Source: an uncultured Eubacteriales bacterium
Lineage (GTDB): Bacteria > Bacillota > Clostridia > Lachnospirales > Anaerotignaceae
Length of the DNA stretch: 28,870 nucleotides
NCBI GenBank assembly: GCA_900548595.1
Contig: URLB01000004.1
Span: 1-28,870, forward strand
Reading direction: 5' to 3'
The translations under genes were made by a program, and so were the position numbers. This document shows, in pieces, positions 8,856 to 15,565 of this stretch. Numbering within the stretch: position 1 is the stretch's first letter; every line of letters begins with the position of its first letter. The notes beneath the pieces were generated by a model, which saw only the letters and a list, made by a program, of their open reading frames with translations, ran no database searches and was not told the origin of the DNA.

Positions 8856-9506
8856 ATGAAAAATTTTCTGCATAATACAAAACGCGCTGTTTTAGTAACA
8901 GTAGTTCTTATGATAATATGTGGATTGATATATCCGTTGGTTTTAACGGGAATTTCCAAAGTCATATTCCCAAGACAAGCGGAAGGAAGTTTGATAAGAG
9001 TAGACGGCAAAGTAGTCGGAGCCGAAACAATAGGACAAGAATTTACGGAAGACTACTATATGTGGGGTCGTCCGTCGGCATATCATTATAATACATATAC
9101 AGAAGATGAAAACGGTAATCTTGTCTACAGCGACGGAACGGAATTTGCCGGAGTAAGTTCCGGTTCTAATAACTATGCTCCTACAAACGAGGCTCTCACG
9201 GAAAGGGTAGAGAACGATATGGAAAAGTTCCTTGAACGTAATCCGGAAGTAAAAGCGGAGGATATACCGACTGACCTGCTTACAGCTTCAGGATCGGGTC
9301 TTGACCCTCACATATCGCCTGAATCCGCACAGATACAAATTCCACGTATAGCGGAAGCTTCCGGACTTTCGGAAGAAAAAGTAGAGGAAATAGTTTCGGA
9401 GCACACAGAAGGAAAACTGCTTGGTGTTTTTGGAGAGGAAACAGTCAATGTTTTAATGGTAAACCTCGATATCGCTAAAGAAATGGGAGTAATTCCTGCT
9501 GAATAA
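8856..9506 (+). CDS. kdpC: K+-transporting ATPase subunit C
   Basis: KdpC is a single-span periplasmic/extracytoplasmic-facing subunit of KdpFABC that raises apparent affinity for substrate. 216 aa with one N-terminal membrane segment (about residues 12-33). Conserved external motifs are present: WGRPSA, SSGSNNYAPTN and ASGSGLDPHISPESAQ, followed by IPRIAEASGL. The ribosome site AAGGAGGAG precedes ATG by about seven bases. It is followed after 17 bases by an unrecognised gene with its own good ribosome site. Confidence 0.97.
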   Translation: MKNFLHNTKRAVLVTVVLMIICGLIYPLVLTGISKVIFPRQAEGSLIRVDGKVVGAETIGQEFTEDYYMWGRPSAYHYNTYTEDENGNLVYSDGTEFAGVSSGSNNYAPTNEALTERVENDMEKFLERNPEVKAEDIPTDLLTASGSGLDPHISPESAQIQIPRIAEASGLSEEKVEEIVSEHTEGKLLGVFGEETVNVLMVNLDIAKEMGVIPAE

Positions 9507-9523
9507 AACAGGAGGTAATATCT

Positions 9524-10411
9524 ATGTTTATATATAAAGGCGAGTCCTGTATCCCCGGTGAAAAACCGTGGATACAGGAAAAAAATGAGAAAGTGCCGGG
9601 AAGGGATTTTCTTGTTCTTATAACGGGAATATATAAAGGTCTTATTACTGAGGAAACTCCTGTTGTATGCGGATTGACGGAAACCAATAAAGTTAATGTT
9701 ATTTATCCGAATACTGCGGTAAGTATATCTGCATTGGTTTCGGAAGCAGATGAGATTATGGCACAGATAAATGAAGACTGGCCTTTGTACATTATGGGGA
9801 CTGCGGAAAACGGTGAAACGGTGTATATAAACGTGCGGTATGAAGCAGACAAAATTATTACCGAACAGACATGTATTTCCGGTAAAAACTCTGATACAAT
9901 AAGGGATTTGTGTATAAGAGTTATATGCCCTGATAAAAATACCGCAGAAGCTCTTTTAAATGCAGTTAATAATCTCAATTGGAAAACGGATGTTATTGTT
10001 TCCGAATGGTCGAATTTAGAGTTTTTTAAAAATAATAAATTTGCATTAAATGATGATATGAGAGGATATTTTTGTTATGCCTCCGTGCAGTGCAAGGCAG
10101 ATGAGGACAAATGTTTGGATTCGCTTGATTTTTTCAATAAAATCTCACTTTGGGAATCTTTTCTTAAATATGGTTTCGCTCCGCTGGAATTTGAATGGCT
10201 CAATTCCAAAATATCCGACGGAACTGTTTACAGACGTATGGAGTGGGAAATATCACTCTTAAAGACTATAGAAAATCTCAAGTTCACACTGGTAGTTAAA
10301 GAAAACCTGTTCAGCCTTTTTGACAGCGAAGGAAGAAAACTGTATTTTAGCGTCGAACATAATAATTCGGCTGAAAAAGCTCTAATGAAAATATTGTTTC
10401 CATTGAATTAA
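9524..10411 (+). CDS. Unknown 295-aa protein, last gene of the kdp operon
   Basis: I do not recognise this protein. It starts 17 bases after the kdpC stop behind CAGGAGGTAAT and ends just before the operon terminator, so it is almost certainly co-transcribed with kdpFABC. The sequence shows no signal peptide, no membrane span and no nucleotide-binding motif. It is acidic, rich in aromatic residues, with an alternating hydrophobic pattern typical of a soluble mixed alpha/beta protein, and contains five scattered Cys. The kdp cluster of Clostridium acetobutylicum carries a gene of unknown function (kdpX) immediately after kdpC; this gene occupies the same place, but I cannot compare the sequences here. 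A cytoplasmic regulator or accessory factor of K+ uptake is the natural guess (inference from operon position only). Confidence 0.85.
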   Translation: MFIYKGESCIPGEKPWIQEKNEKVPGRDFLVLITGIYKGLITEETPVVCGLTETNKVNVIYPNTAVSISALVSEADEIMAQINEDWPLYIMGTAENGETVYINVRYEADKIITEQTCISGKNSDTIRDLCIRVICPDKNTAEALLNAVNNLNWKTDVIVSEWSNLEFFKNNKFALNDDMRGYFCYASVQCKADEDKCLDSLDFFNKISLWESFLKYGFAPLEFEWLNSKISDGTVYRRMEWEISLLKTIENLKFTLVVKENLFSLFDSEGRKLYFSVEHNNSAEKALMKILFPLN

Positions 10412-10448
10412 AGTTAAAAAGTAAAATTATCAGATAGATCCCCAATTT

Positions 10449-10484
10449 AAACAGCAGGATAAATTTTTATCCTGCTGTTTTTTC
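10449..10484 (+). terminator. Terminator of the kdp transporter operon
   Basis: AAACAGCAGGATA... (arm 10449-10463) pairs with TTTATCCTGCTGTTT (10466-10480), then more T residues. Long stem and U-tract; likely active on the plus strand and possibly both. Confidence 0.9.
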
Positions 10485-10604
10485 TATAAAAACAGTAAGA
10501 TATTTAAAGAACATTTATTTTATCTTAATTAAATGCAAGAGTTTCTTTTTCCTGTTTTCATTTTAATTGTGGTAACCTATATATGAAAAAGGAGGTAAAT
10601 TGCT

Positions 10605-10799
10605 ATGACAGCTATAGTAGAGGTTGCACACAGAGTTGAAATAGACTTTAGGGAAGCGGTAAGCGATTTTATAAAAGAACATCCGTTAATTGCTTCAATA
10701 GCCATAACCATAGGTTTTCCTATAAGTATTTTACTTTCAGTTTTTGCCGGTACGGCGGGAATCATGCTGCCGATTGCATATTTAATGGGCTGGATGTAA
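10605..10799 (+). CDS. 64-aa small membrane protein between kdp operon and kdpE
   Basis: Not recognised. ATG is preceded by AAGGAGG with eight bases spacing, a strong signal that it is translated. The first 27 residues are amphipathic and charged (IVEVAHRVEIDFREAV, then IKEHP), followed by a hydrophobic region of about 36 residues that could form one long or two short membrane spans and ends LMGWM. It lies after the kdp operon terminator and 226 bases ahead of kdpE, so it probably has its own promoter. A link to K+ homeostasis is suggested by position only. Confidence 0.7.
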   Translation: MTAIVEVAHRVEIDFREAVSDFIKEHPLIASIAITIGFPISILLSVFAGTAGIMLPIAYLMGWM

Positions 10800-10913
10800 A
10801 ATAATTAAAAATATATGATTATGTAAGGATATAGGTTTTCACTTATAAACGGCGGATATACCATTCTTTATATAATCTTAATGTCCGAAAATATTTACTT
10901 ATGCCTATTTAAT

Positions 10914-10927
10914 ATAAACTGGTTTAT
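10914..10927. promoter_or_regulatory. Small palindrome upstream of kdpE
   Basis: ATAAAC-TG-GTTTAT, a perfect 6-bp-arm inverted repeat, followed closely by TAAAAT (10930-10935), a possible -10 element. The position would suit an operator or the kdpE promoter region, but no convincing -35 is present. Confidence 0.3.
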
Positions 10928-11025
10928 GATAAAATAATAAATAAAAGAGAAGATATATTATTTTTTAGAGAAATTAACCTGTTTTATACAATATTGCATA
11001 TACGGAAAGAGAGAGGAACACCTAC

Positions 11026-11727
11026 ATGAATAGATTAACGATTTTGGTTGTAGAAGACGATTTGTCGGTGAAAAATTTAATTACGACAACATTGAAAACA
11101 CATGATTATCGTTATTTGACAGCACAAAACGGGGAAACGGCGATAATGGAGGCATCATCCCATAATCCTGATATTGTGTTGCTTGATTTGGGACTACCGG
11201 ATATGGACGGTGTAGAGGTCATAAAGAAAATACGTACATGGTCTAATGTGCCGATTATAGTAATAAGTGCAAGAAGCGAGGATACTGACAAAATAGACGC
11301 ACTGGATTCTGGAGCGGACGATTATTTGACAAAGCCGTTTTCGGTTGAAGAGCTTCTTGCGAGACTGAGAGTTACTCAAAGAAGGCTGACAATGACGCAA
11401 AGCGAAAATCAGGTCAATCAGTCTGTTTTTGAGAACGGTTCGCTTCGTATTGATTATGCGGCAGGATGCGCATATCTTAACGATAGGGAACTACACCTAA
11501 CACCGATTGAATACAAATTGCTGTGTTTGCTTTCGAGAAATGTGGGTAAAGTATTGACGCATACTTTTATAATGCAGAATATATGGGGAAGTAGTTGGGA
11601 AAATGATATTGCTTCATTAAGGGTTTTTATGGCTACTCTCAGAAAAAAGATTGAGCCCGAAGCTGATTCGCCCCAGTATATACAAACTCATATAGGTGTA
11701 GGATACAGAATGTTGAAGGTGGATTAA
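11026..11727 (+). CDS. kdpE: Response regulator KdpE, OmpR family
   Basis: DNA-binding response regulator expected to be phosphorylated by KdpD and to activate kdpFABC. 233 aa. Receiver domain (1-120): acidic pocket EDD (10-12), phospho-acceptor Asp54 in LLDLGLPDMDG, switch Ser81 and Lys103 in LTKPF. The C-terminal winged helix (about 137-230) has LTPIEYKLLCLL and the typical ending THIGVGYRM. ATG is preceded by GAGAGGAA. The assignment to KdpE rather than another OmpR-type regulator rests on sequence type plus proximity to the kdp genes. It is unusual in lying about 6.4 kb after kdpD instead of overlapping it. Confidence 0.88.
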   Translation: MNRLTILVVEDDLSVKNLITTTLKTHDYRYLTAQNGETAIMEASSHNPDIVLLDLGLPDMDGVEVIKKIRTWSNVPIIVISARSEDTDKIDALDSGADDYLTKPFSVEELLARLRVTQRRLTMTQSENQVNQSVFENGSLRIDYAAGCAYLNDRELHLTPIEYKLLCLLSRNVGKVLTHTFIMQNIWGSSWENDIASLRVFMATLRKKIEPEADSPQYIQTHIGVGYRMLKVD

Positions 11728-11760
11728 AAAATTTAACTGTTTATATAGATAAAAGAAATC

Positions 11761-11790
11761 AGCAGGTTGACAATTGTCGCCTGCTTTTTT
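11761..11790 (+). terminator. Terminator after kdpE
   Basis: AGCAGG (11761-11766) pairs with CCTGCT (11780-11785), with an inner GACAATTGTC stem, followed by six T. Confidence 0.85.
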
Positions 11791-11890
11791 ATTGCCATAA
11801 TATAATCTTCATAAAAAATTTTATATGTTTTTTGTAGAGTTTATATCAGACTGATGTATGCCGAAGATAAATTATTCGATTTGACTATGA

Positions 11891-11918
11891 ACCTTTGCAT
11901 TTTGTCCTACATAGTATA
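11891..11918 (+). promoter_or_regulatory. Sporulation mother-cell sigma (SigK/SigE-like) promoter of cotJ
   Basis: AC (11891-11892), 17 bases, then CATAGTATA (11910-11918), which fits the SigK pattern AC-N16/17-CATAnnnTA. The -10 also resembles the related SigE form. It lies 28 bases ahead of cotJA, whose product is a known mother-cell spore coat protein. Confidence 0.65.
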
Positions 11919-11946
11919 ATTACAAAATGAAAACAGGAGAAGTTAT

Positions 11947-12231
11947 ATGGAAATGCTGACAAAAAATATTGTAATGTCGGGCAGCTGCTGTCAGAAAAAT
12001 GATGACGGGAGTAATAAAAACAATAGCGCTGTATCCGACGCATATCTGAATAATGAAATGTTAAACAGCGTTGGACTGGCAAGGGCGTATATTCCCATGC
12101 AGCAGTTCAGCGCAACAATGGAACCGAGAACATCTCTGGCATGCGGTTCTGTGTTCGGTGAGCTGATAATGCCGTATGTAAAGGGTTCGGCGCTTGCGAG
12201 ATATGAAAAGGAGGAATGCGGCAATGAATAA
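11947..12231 (+). CDS. cotJA: Spore coat protein CotJA
   Basis: Small coat-associated protein made in the mother cell during sporulation. 94 aa. The CotJA core is visible: LARAYIPMQQFSATMEP (about 45-61) followed by the conserved pattern of a small residue, Gly, then FGELIMPY. The N-terminus is longer than in Bacillus and includes a polar, Asn-rich stretch and a Cys-Cys pair. Ribosome site CAGGAGAAG precedes ATG by six bases. The 3' end overlaps cotJB by eight bases, a sign of translational coupling. Confidence 0.88.
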   Translation: MEMLTKNIVMSGSCCQKNDDGSNKNNSAVSDAYLNNEMLNSVGLARAYIPMQQFSATMEPRTSLACGSVFGELIMPYVKGSALARYEKEECGNE

Positions 12232-12499
12232 GGATGAACTGCTTAAAAGCCTGATGTCGCTTGACTTTATGGCTGTTGATCTCGGTCTTTTTCTTAATAC
12301 GCATCCTGAAAACGAAGAGGCAGTGGCTGAATATGACAGAATTATACGAGCTGCGGATGAGGTAAGAAGTCAGTATGAATCTCAGTTCGGACCTCTGTGT
12401 TCTTTCCGCTCCTATGCTGGAGGACAATGGAAATGGATAGATAACCCTTGGCCATGGACATCATGTGCAAATCCCGATATGGAAAAGGAGAGTTGTTAA
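12224..12499 (+). CDS. cotJB: Spore coat protein CotJB
   Basis: 91-aa inner coat protein. Recognised by the family pattern: helical LLKSLMSLDFMAVDLGLFLNTHP, then EAVAEYDRI, then the C-terminal FGPLCSF...WKWIDNPWPW motif. The chosen ATG (12224) has AAAGGAGGAATG upstream at correct spacing; an in-frame ATG at 12194 lies inside cotJA and lacks a ribosome site. cotJC begins three bases after the stop, so the three genes form one translation-coupled operon. Confidence 0.92.
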   Translation: MNKDELLKSLMSLDFMAVDLGLFLNTHPENEEAVAEYDRIIRAADEVRSQYESQFGPLCSFRSYAGGQWKWIDNPWPWTSCANPDMEKESC

Positions 12500-12502
12500 A
12501 AT

Positions 12503-13102
12503 ATGTGGATATATGAGAAAAAACTTGAATACCCTGTAAAAATAACAAAGCCTGACGCAAGAATGGCAAAAATAATAATAGAGCAGTATGGCGGAGGAGA
12601 CGGAGAACTGGCGGCTTCACTCAGATATTTAAGCCAGAAATTTACAATGGTTACTCCACAGGCGCAGGCAACTTTAAATGACATTGCAACAGAAGAATTG
12701 GCGCATCTTGAAATGGTCGGAGCAATGGTTCATCAGCTTACAAGAGGACTGACAGAAGAACAGATAAAAGCGGCAGGACTTGATCTTTATTATGTAGCGC
12801 ACGGACTTGGTGTATATCCATCGGCAGCTTCGGGAGTACCGTTTAATGCTGCACATATACAGAGCAAGGGCGATCCTATAACAGACCTTTACGAAGATAT
12901 GGCGGCAGAACAGAAAGCGCGTTCAACCTACGAATATCTTATAGACCTTTGCGAAGACCCCGACGTACTGAATCCTCTTCGTTTCTTAAGAGAACGTGAA
13001 ATAGTACATTTCCAGAGATTTGGAGAATGTTTGGATAAAGTATCTGATTATTTGAGTGGAAATAAAGTTTTTGTAATGAAAAAACCGAATAATATGAGAT
13101 AA
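12503..13102 (+). CDS. cotJC: Spore coat protein CotJC, manganese catalase family
   Basis: 199-aa ferritin-like/Mn-catalase-fold protein of the spore coat, probably involved in peroxide protection. Metal-ligand motifs of the four-helix bundle are visible: Glu in IATEELAHLEMVG (about residues 54-66) and EREIVHFQRFGE (about 164-175), with EQKARSTYEYL between. WIYEKKLEYPVKI at the N-terminus is the classical CotJC start. The gene follows cotJB after three bases; AAAAGGAGAG gives the ribosome site. Confidence 0.94.
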   Translation: MWIYEKKLEYPVKITKPDARMAKIIIEQYGGGDGELAASLRYLSQKFTMVTPQAQATLNDIATEELAHLEMVGAMVHQLTRGLTEEQIKAAGLDLYYVAHGLGVYPSAASGVPFNAAHIQSKGDPITDLYEDMAAEQKARSTYEYLIDLCEDPDVLNPLRFLREREIVHFQRFGECLDKVSDYLSGNKVFVMKKPNNMR

Positions 13103-13110
13103 AAATGTAT

Positions 13111-13157
13111 AAATGCCGTCTTTTAAGAAAAATCTTTTCTTATAGGGCGGCATTTTT
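13111..13157 (+). terminator. Terminator after cotJC
   Basis: AAATGCCGTC (13111-13120) pairs with the GGGCGGCATTT segment (from 13145) with one G-T pair and an inner AAGA/TCTT stem, followed by T residues. Confidence 0.8.
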
Positions 13158-13189
13158 AATGAAAACTTATCGTAATTAACGGAATACTA

Positions 13190-13218
13190 TTGACATATAA
13201 CGCTTATGGGTGTATGTT
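13190..13218 (+). promoter_or_regulatory. Sigma-A type promoter of cysK
   Basis: TTGACA (13190-13195), 17-base spacer, TATGTT (13213-13218). A near-consensus -35 with optimal spacing, 44 bases ahead of the cysK start. Confidence 0.8.
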
Positions 13219-13237
13219 CCTATTAATCATATAGGAA
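13217..13237. promoter_or_regulatory. Inverted repeat on the cysK transcription start, possible CymR-like operator
   Basis: TTCCTAT (13217-13223), seven bases, ATAGGAA (13231-13237). It overlaps the -10 and start site of the cysK promoter. The ATAGGAAT half resembles the ATNGGAAT part of the Rrf2-family CymR box that controls cysteine genes in Firmicutes. The regulator identity is inferred; the palindrome is seen directly. A 10-bp direct repeat GGAATACTAT (13181 and 13234) flanks the promoter. Confidence 0.5.
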
Positions 13238-13367
13238 TACTATGAATTTGGAGGGAGAGCTATGATATATAAATCGGCAGCTGAACTTATAGGGAAAACG
13301 CCTATGCTGGAATTGACAAATTTTGAGAAGAAAGAAAAAATAGACGCTAAAATTATTGTTAAACTTG

Positions 13368-13397
13368 AATATTTTAATCCTGCGGGAAGCGCTAAGG
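13368..13397 (+). repeat. 30-bp inverted repeat, left copy (source segment in cysK)
   Basis: The segment encodes the CysK active-site stretch EYFNPAGSAK. Its exact reverse complement recurs at 13547-13576, with no mismatch over 30 bp; the match stops sharply on both sides. Confidence 0.95.
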
Positions 13398-13536
13398 ACA
13401 GAGTGGCAAAGGAAATGATAGAGGACGCCGAACGAAATGGGATTTTACATGAAGGTTCGGTAATAATAGAACCTACTTCTGGAAATACGGGAATAGGACT
13501 TGCTTCTGTCGCCGCTTCAAGAGGATATAGGACAAT

Positions 13537-13585
13537 TATTGTGATGCCTTAGCGCTTCCCGCAGGATTAAAATATTGTGATGCCT
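13537..13585 (+). repeat. 13-bp direct duplication flanking the cysK insertion
   Basis: TATTGTGATGCCT occurs at 13537-13549 and again at 13573-13585, exactly 36 bases apart. One copy plus the inverted segment account for the whole insertion. Confidence 0.95.
13547..13576 (-). repeat. 30-bp inverted repeat, right copy inside the cysK insertion
   Basis: Exact reverse complement of 13368-13397. It shares CCT with the original cysK sequence on its left and TATT on its right, i.e. 3- and 4-base microhomology at the two junctions. It supplies both premature stop codons. Confidence 0.95.
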
Positions 13586-14233
13586 GATACAATGAGTGAA
13601 GAGAGACGTATGATTATGAAAGCATACGGGGCGGAAATCGTACTGACGGACGGCGCAAAGGGAATGTCTGGAGCGATTGAAAAGGCAGAACAGCTGTCAA
13701 AAGAAATAAAAAACAGCTTTATACCGGGGCAGTTTGAGAACCCTGCAAATCCTGCGGCACACAGAAAGACAACAGGGCCCGAAATTTGGGAAGATACAGA
13801 GGGAAATGTCGATATATTTGTAGCAGGTGTAGGCACAGGCGGAACTATAACAGGAGTCGGAGAATACCTTAAAGAAAAAAATCCACGTATAAAAATTGTA
13901 GCGGTAGAACCGGATTCGTCCCCGCTGCTTTCGGGTGGAAAAGCGGGAAGTCATAATTTACAGGGCATAGGAGCTAATTTTATCCCACGAATTTTAAATA
14001 CCGAAATTTATGATGAGGTAATCCGAGTAAAAGATGACGAAGCTTTTAAAAGAGCACGTGAAATAGGAAAAACGGAAGGAATACTTGTCGGCATTTCTTC
14101 GGGTGCGGCTGTACATGCGGCGGTTATTTTGGCAAAAAAGCCTGAGAATAAAGGAAAAAATATAGTTGTCCTGCTACCTGATACAGGGGACAGATACTTA
14201 TCTGCTAATCTTTTTGAATAAGAATATTTTTAG

Positions 14234-14269
14234 AAACAGCGGCTTTTAGGAAAAAGCCGCTGTTTTTTT
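14234..14269 (+). terminator. Terminator after cysK
   Basis: AAACAGCGGCTTTT (14234-14247) pairs perfectly with AAAAGCCGCTGTTT (14252-14265), four-base loop, followed by T residues. Its 3' end nearly touches the next promoter. Confidence 0.93.
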
Positions 14270-14270
14270 C

Positions 14271-14298
14271 TTGACAAAATGTTTATAGTGTATATGCT
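14271..14298 (+). promoter_or_regulatory. Promoter of the GntR-ABC operon
   Basis: TTGACA (14271-14276), 16-base spacer, TATGCT (14293-14298). The spacer and -10 are covered by the operator palindrome. Confidence 0.7.
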
Positions 14299-14314
14299 TA
14301 ATATATACACTATA
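14284..14314. promoter_or_regulatory. YtrA-type GntR operator
   Basis: Perfect inverted repeat: TATAGTGTATAT (14284-14295), seven bases, ATATACACTATA (14303-14314). It contains the AGTGTA...TACACT core typical of YtrA-subfamily operators and overlaps the -10 element, so autorepression by the adjacent GntR protein is likely. Confidence 0.85.
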
Positions 14315-14342
14315 ATGGTTGCGGATTTTATGGGGTGAAGAA

Positions 14343-14717
14343 ATGAATATAATAATAAGCAACAGAGACGAAAGACCTATATATGAACAAATAACGTCTC
14401 AACTGAAGAAAATGATTATTTCGGGTGAACTGAAACAGGGGCAGGCATTGCCGTCCATGAGGGCGTTGGCTAAGGATTTAAGAATATCGGTAATTACAAC
14501 AAAGAGAGCTTATGAGGAACTTGAAAAGGATGGAATGATAGAAACGGTTACGGGGAAAGGCTCTTTTGTGGCAGAGCAGAATACACAGATTATAAAAGAG
14601 GAAAAATTAAAGAATATTGAAGAAAGAATATACGATATTTGGGAAGAAGCGAAAATTTGCGGAATTACATCGGAGGAACTGAAAGAAATGGTTGAACTTA
14701 TATGTGGGGAGGAATAG
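14343..14717 (+). CDS. GntR-family (YtrA-type) transcriptional repressor
   Basis: 124-aa regulator with an N-terminal winged helix-turn-helix (about 10-75: RPIYEQITSQLKKMIISGEL, LPSMRALAKDLRISVITTKRAYEELE) and only a short helical C-terminal tail. That lack of a large ligand domain defines the YtrA subfamily. The ATG at 14343 is chosen because GGGGTGA lies six bases ahead; the ATG at 14319 has no such signal and lies close to the operator. The stop is two bases from the ABC ATPase start. The protein presumably represses its own operon through the palindrome at 14284-14314. The inducer is unknown; related systems respond to cell-envelope-active compounds. Confidence 0.92.
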   Translation: MNIIISNRDERPIYEQITSQLKKMIISGELKQGQALPSMRALAKDLRISVITTKRAYEELEKDGMIETVTGKGSFVAEQNTQIIKEEKLKNIEERIYDIWEEAKICGITSEELKEMVELICGEE

Positions 14718-14719
14718 TG

Positions 14720-15565
14720 ATGAATGCTGTTGAAATAGAAAGGCTTTCAAAGAAATATAAAAATTTTACGCTGAATAACGTGTCCTTTAACATACCTGAA
14801 GGAAGCATAATGGGACTGATAGGAGAAAACGGCGCGGGAAAAAGCACGATTATAAATCTTTTGACGGGAGCGGCGCTAAAAGACGGAGGAAACATAAATA
14901 TATACGGAAAGGACGTACAGAAGCTGACTAGGGCGGAAAAGTCGGAAATAGGAGTTGTTTTGTCAGGCTGCGGCTTTCCTGAGGAGCTCAATATAAACGA
15001 TGTAAACCGTATTATGAAAAGCATATACGAAAAATGGAACAGTAAAAAATTTTTTGAATATGCGGATAAATATTCTCTTAACGGAAAAAGCAAAATAAAA
15101 ACCTTTTCAACGGGAATGAAAATGAAATTGGAAATAGCCATAGCTCTTTCACATGAAGCAAAACTTTTGATTTTGGATGAGGTTACCAACGGACTTGACC
15201 CGTCTGCAAGAATGGAAATATTGGATATGCTTTTGGACTTTATACAAAATGAAGACAGAGCAGTTTTAATATCCTCTCATATTATAGGAGACTTGGAAAA
15301 AATATGCGATTATATAACGTTTATCCATAACGGAGAAATAGTTTTTTCCGAAAATAAGGACGATTTATTGGAAAGGTATGCCGTTATAAATGTCAGTGAT
15401 AAACAGATAGAAGAACTGGATGAAAAGGCTATTGTAGCTTTGGATAAAAAAAGCTTTTCATCTAAGGCATTGGTTTATAAAAATATGATACCGAACGGAT
15501 TTGAAACCGAAAGGACAACAATAGAGGACATAATGTTGTATTATCTTAAAATGGGTGAAAAATAA
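14720..15565 (+). CDS. ABC transporter ATP-binding protein
   Basis: 281-aa nucleotide-binding subunit of an ABC-2 exporter. Walker A GENGAGKST (35-43), signature FSTGM (129-133, degenerate relative to LSGGQ as is common in this subfamily), Walker B LLILDE (149-154) followed by NGLDP, and the H-loop SSHI at about 193. The start at ATG 14720 is preferred over 14702 because GGGGAGGAAT precedes it and because it follows the gntR stop directly. The stop overlaps the permease start by one base (TAATG), so the genes are translationally coupled. Substrate unknown. Confidence 0.94.
   Translation: MNAVEIERLSKKYKNFTLNNVSFNIPEGSIMGLIGENGAGKSTIINLLTGAALKDGGNINIYGKDVQKLTRAEKSEIGVVLSGCGFPEELNINDVNRIMKSIYEKWNSKKFFEYADKYSLNGKSKIKTFSTGMKMKLEIAIALSHEAKLLILDEVTNGLDPSARMEILDMLLDFIQNEDRAVLISSHIIGDLEKICDYITFIHNGEIVFSENKDDLLERYAVINVSDKQIEELDEKAIVALDKKSFSSKALVYKNMIPNGFETERTTIEDIMLYYLKMGEK

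Larger units (their letters stand above)
13262..14221 (+). pseudogene. cysK: Cysteine synthase (O-acetylserine sulfhydrylase) interrupted by a 36-bp insertion
   Basis: CysK makes L-cysteine from O-acetylserine and sulfide with PLP. The frame is broken into 13262-13552 and the downstream part (to 14221) by TAG (13550) and TAA (13568), both in the same frame. Deleting 36 bases (13550-13585) restores an uninterrupted 307-aa protein, the usual CysK length, with the expected junction IIVMPDTMS. All active-site elements are intact: PLP lysine Lys45 in NPAGSAKDR, phosphate loop SGNTG (73-77), GVGTGGTITG, and SSGAAVHAA near the C-terminus. The insert is an inverted copy of an upstream part of the same gene. 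Either the gene is recently inactivated, the insert is a sequencing or assembly artefact, or (less likely) it is bypassed during translation. A restart at 13577 (GTG) or 13580 (ATG) would yield only the C-terminal two-thirds without Lys45. Confidence 0.9.

Noticed and set aside
13577..14221. C-terminal part of cysK as an independent gene
   Set aside because: No ribosome site suited to a fresh start, lacks the PLP lysine, and joins perfectly to the upstream part when the insertion is removed.
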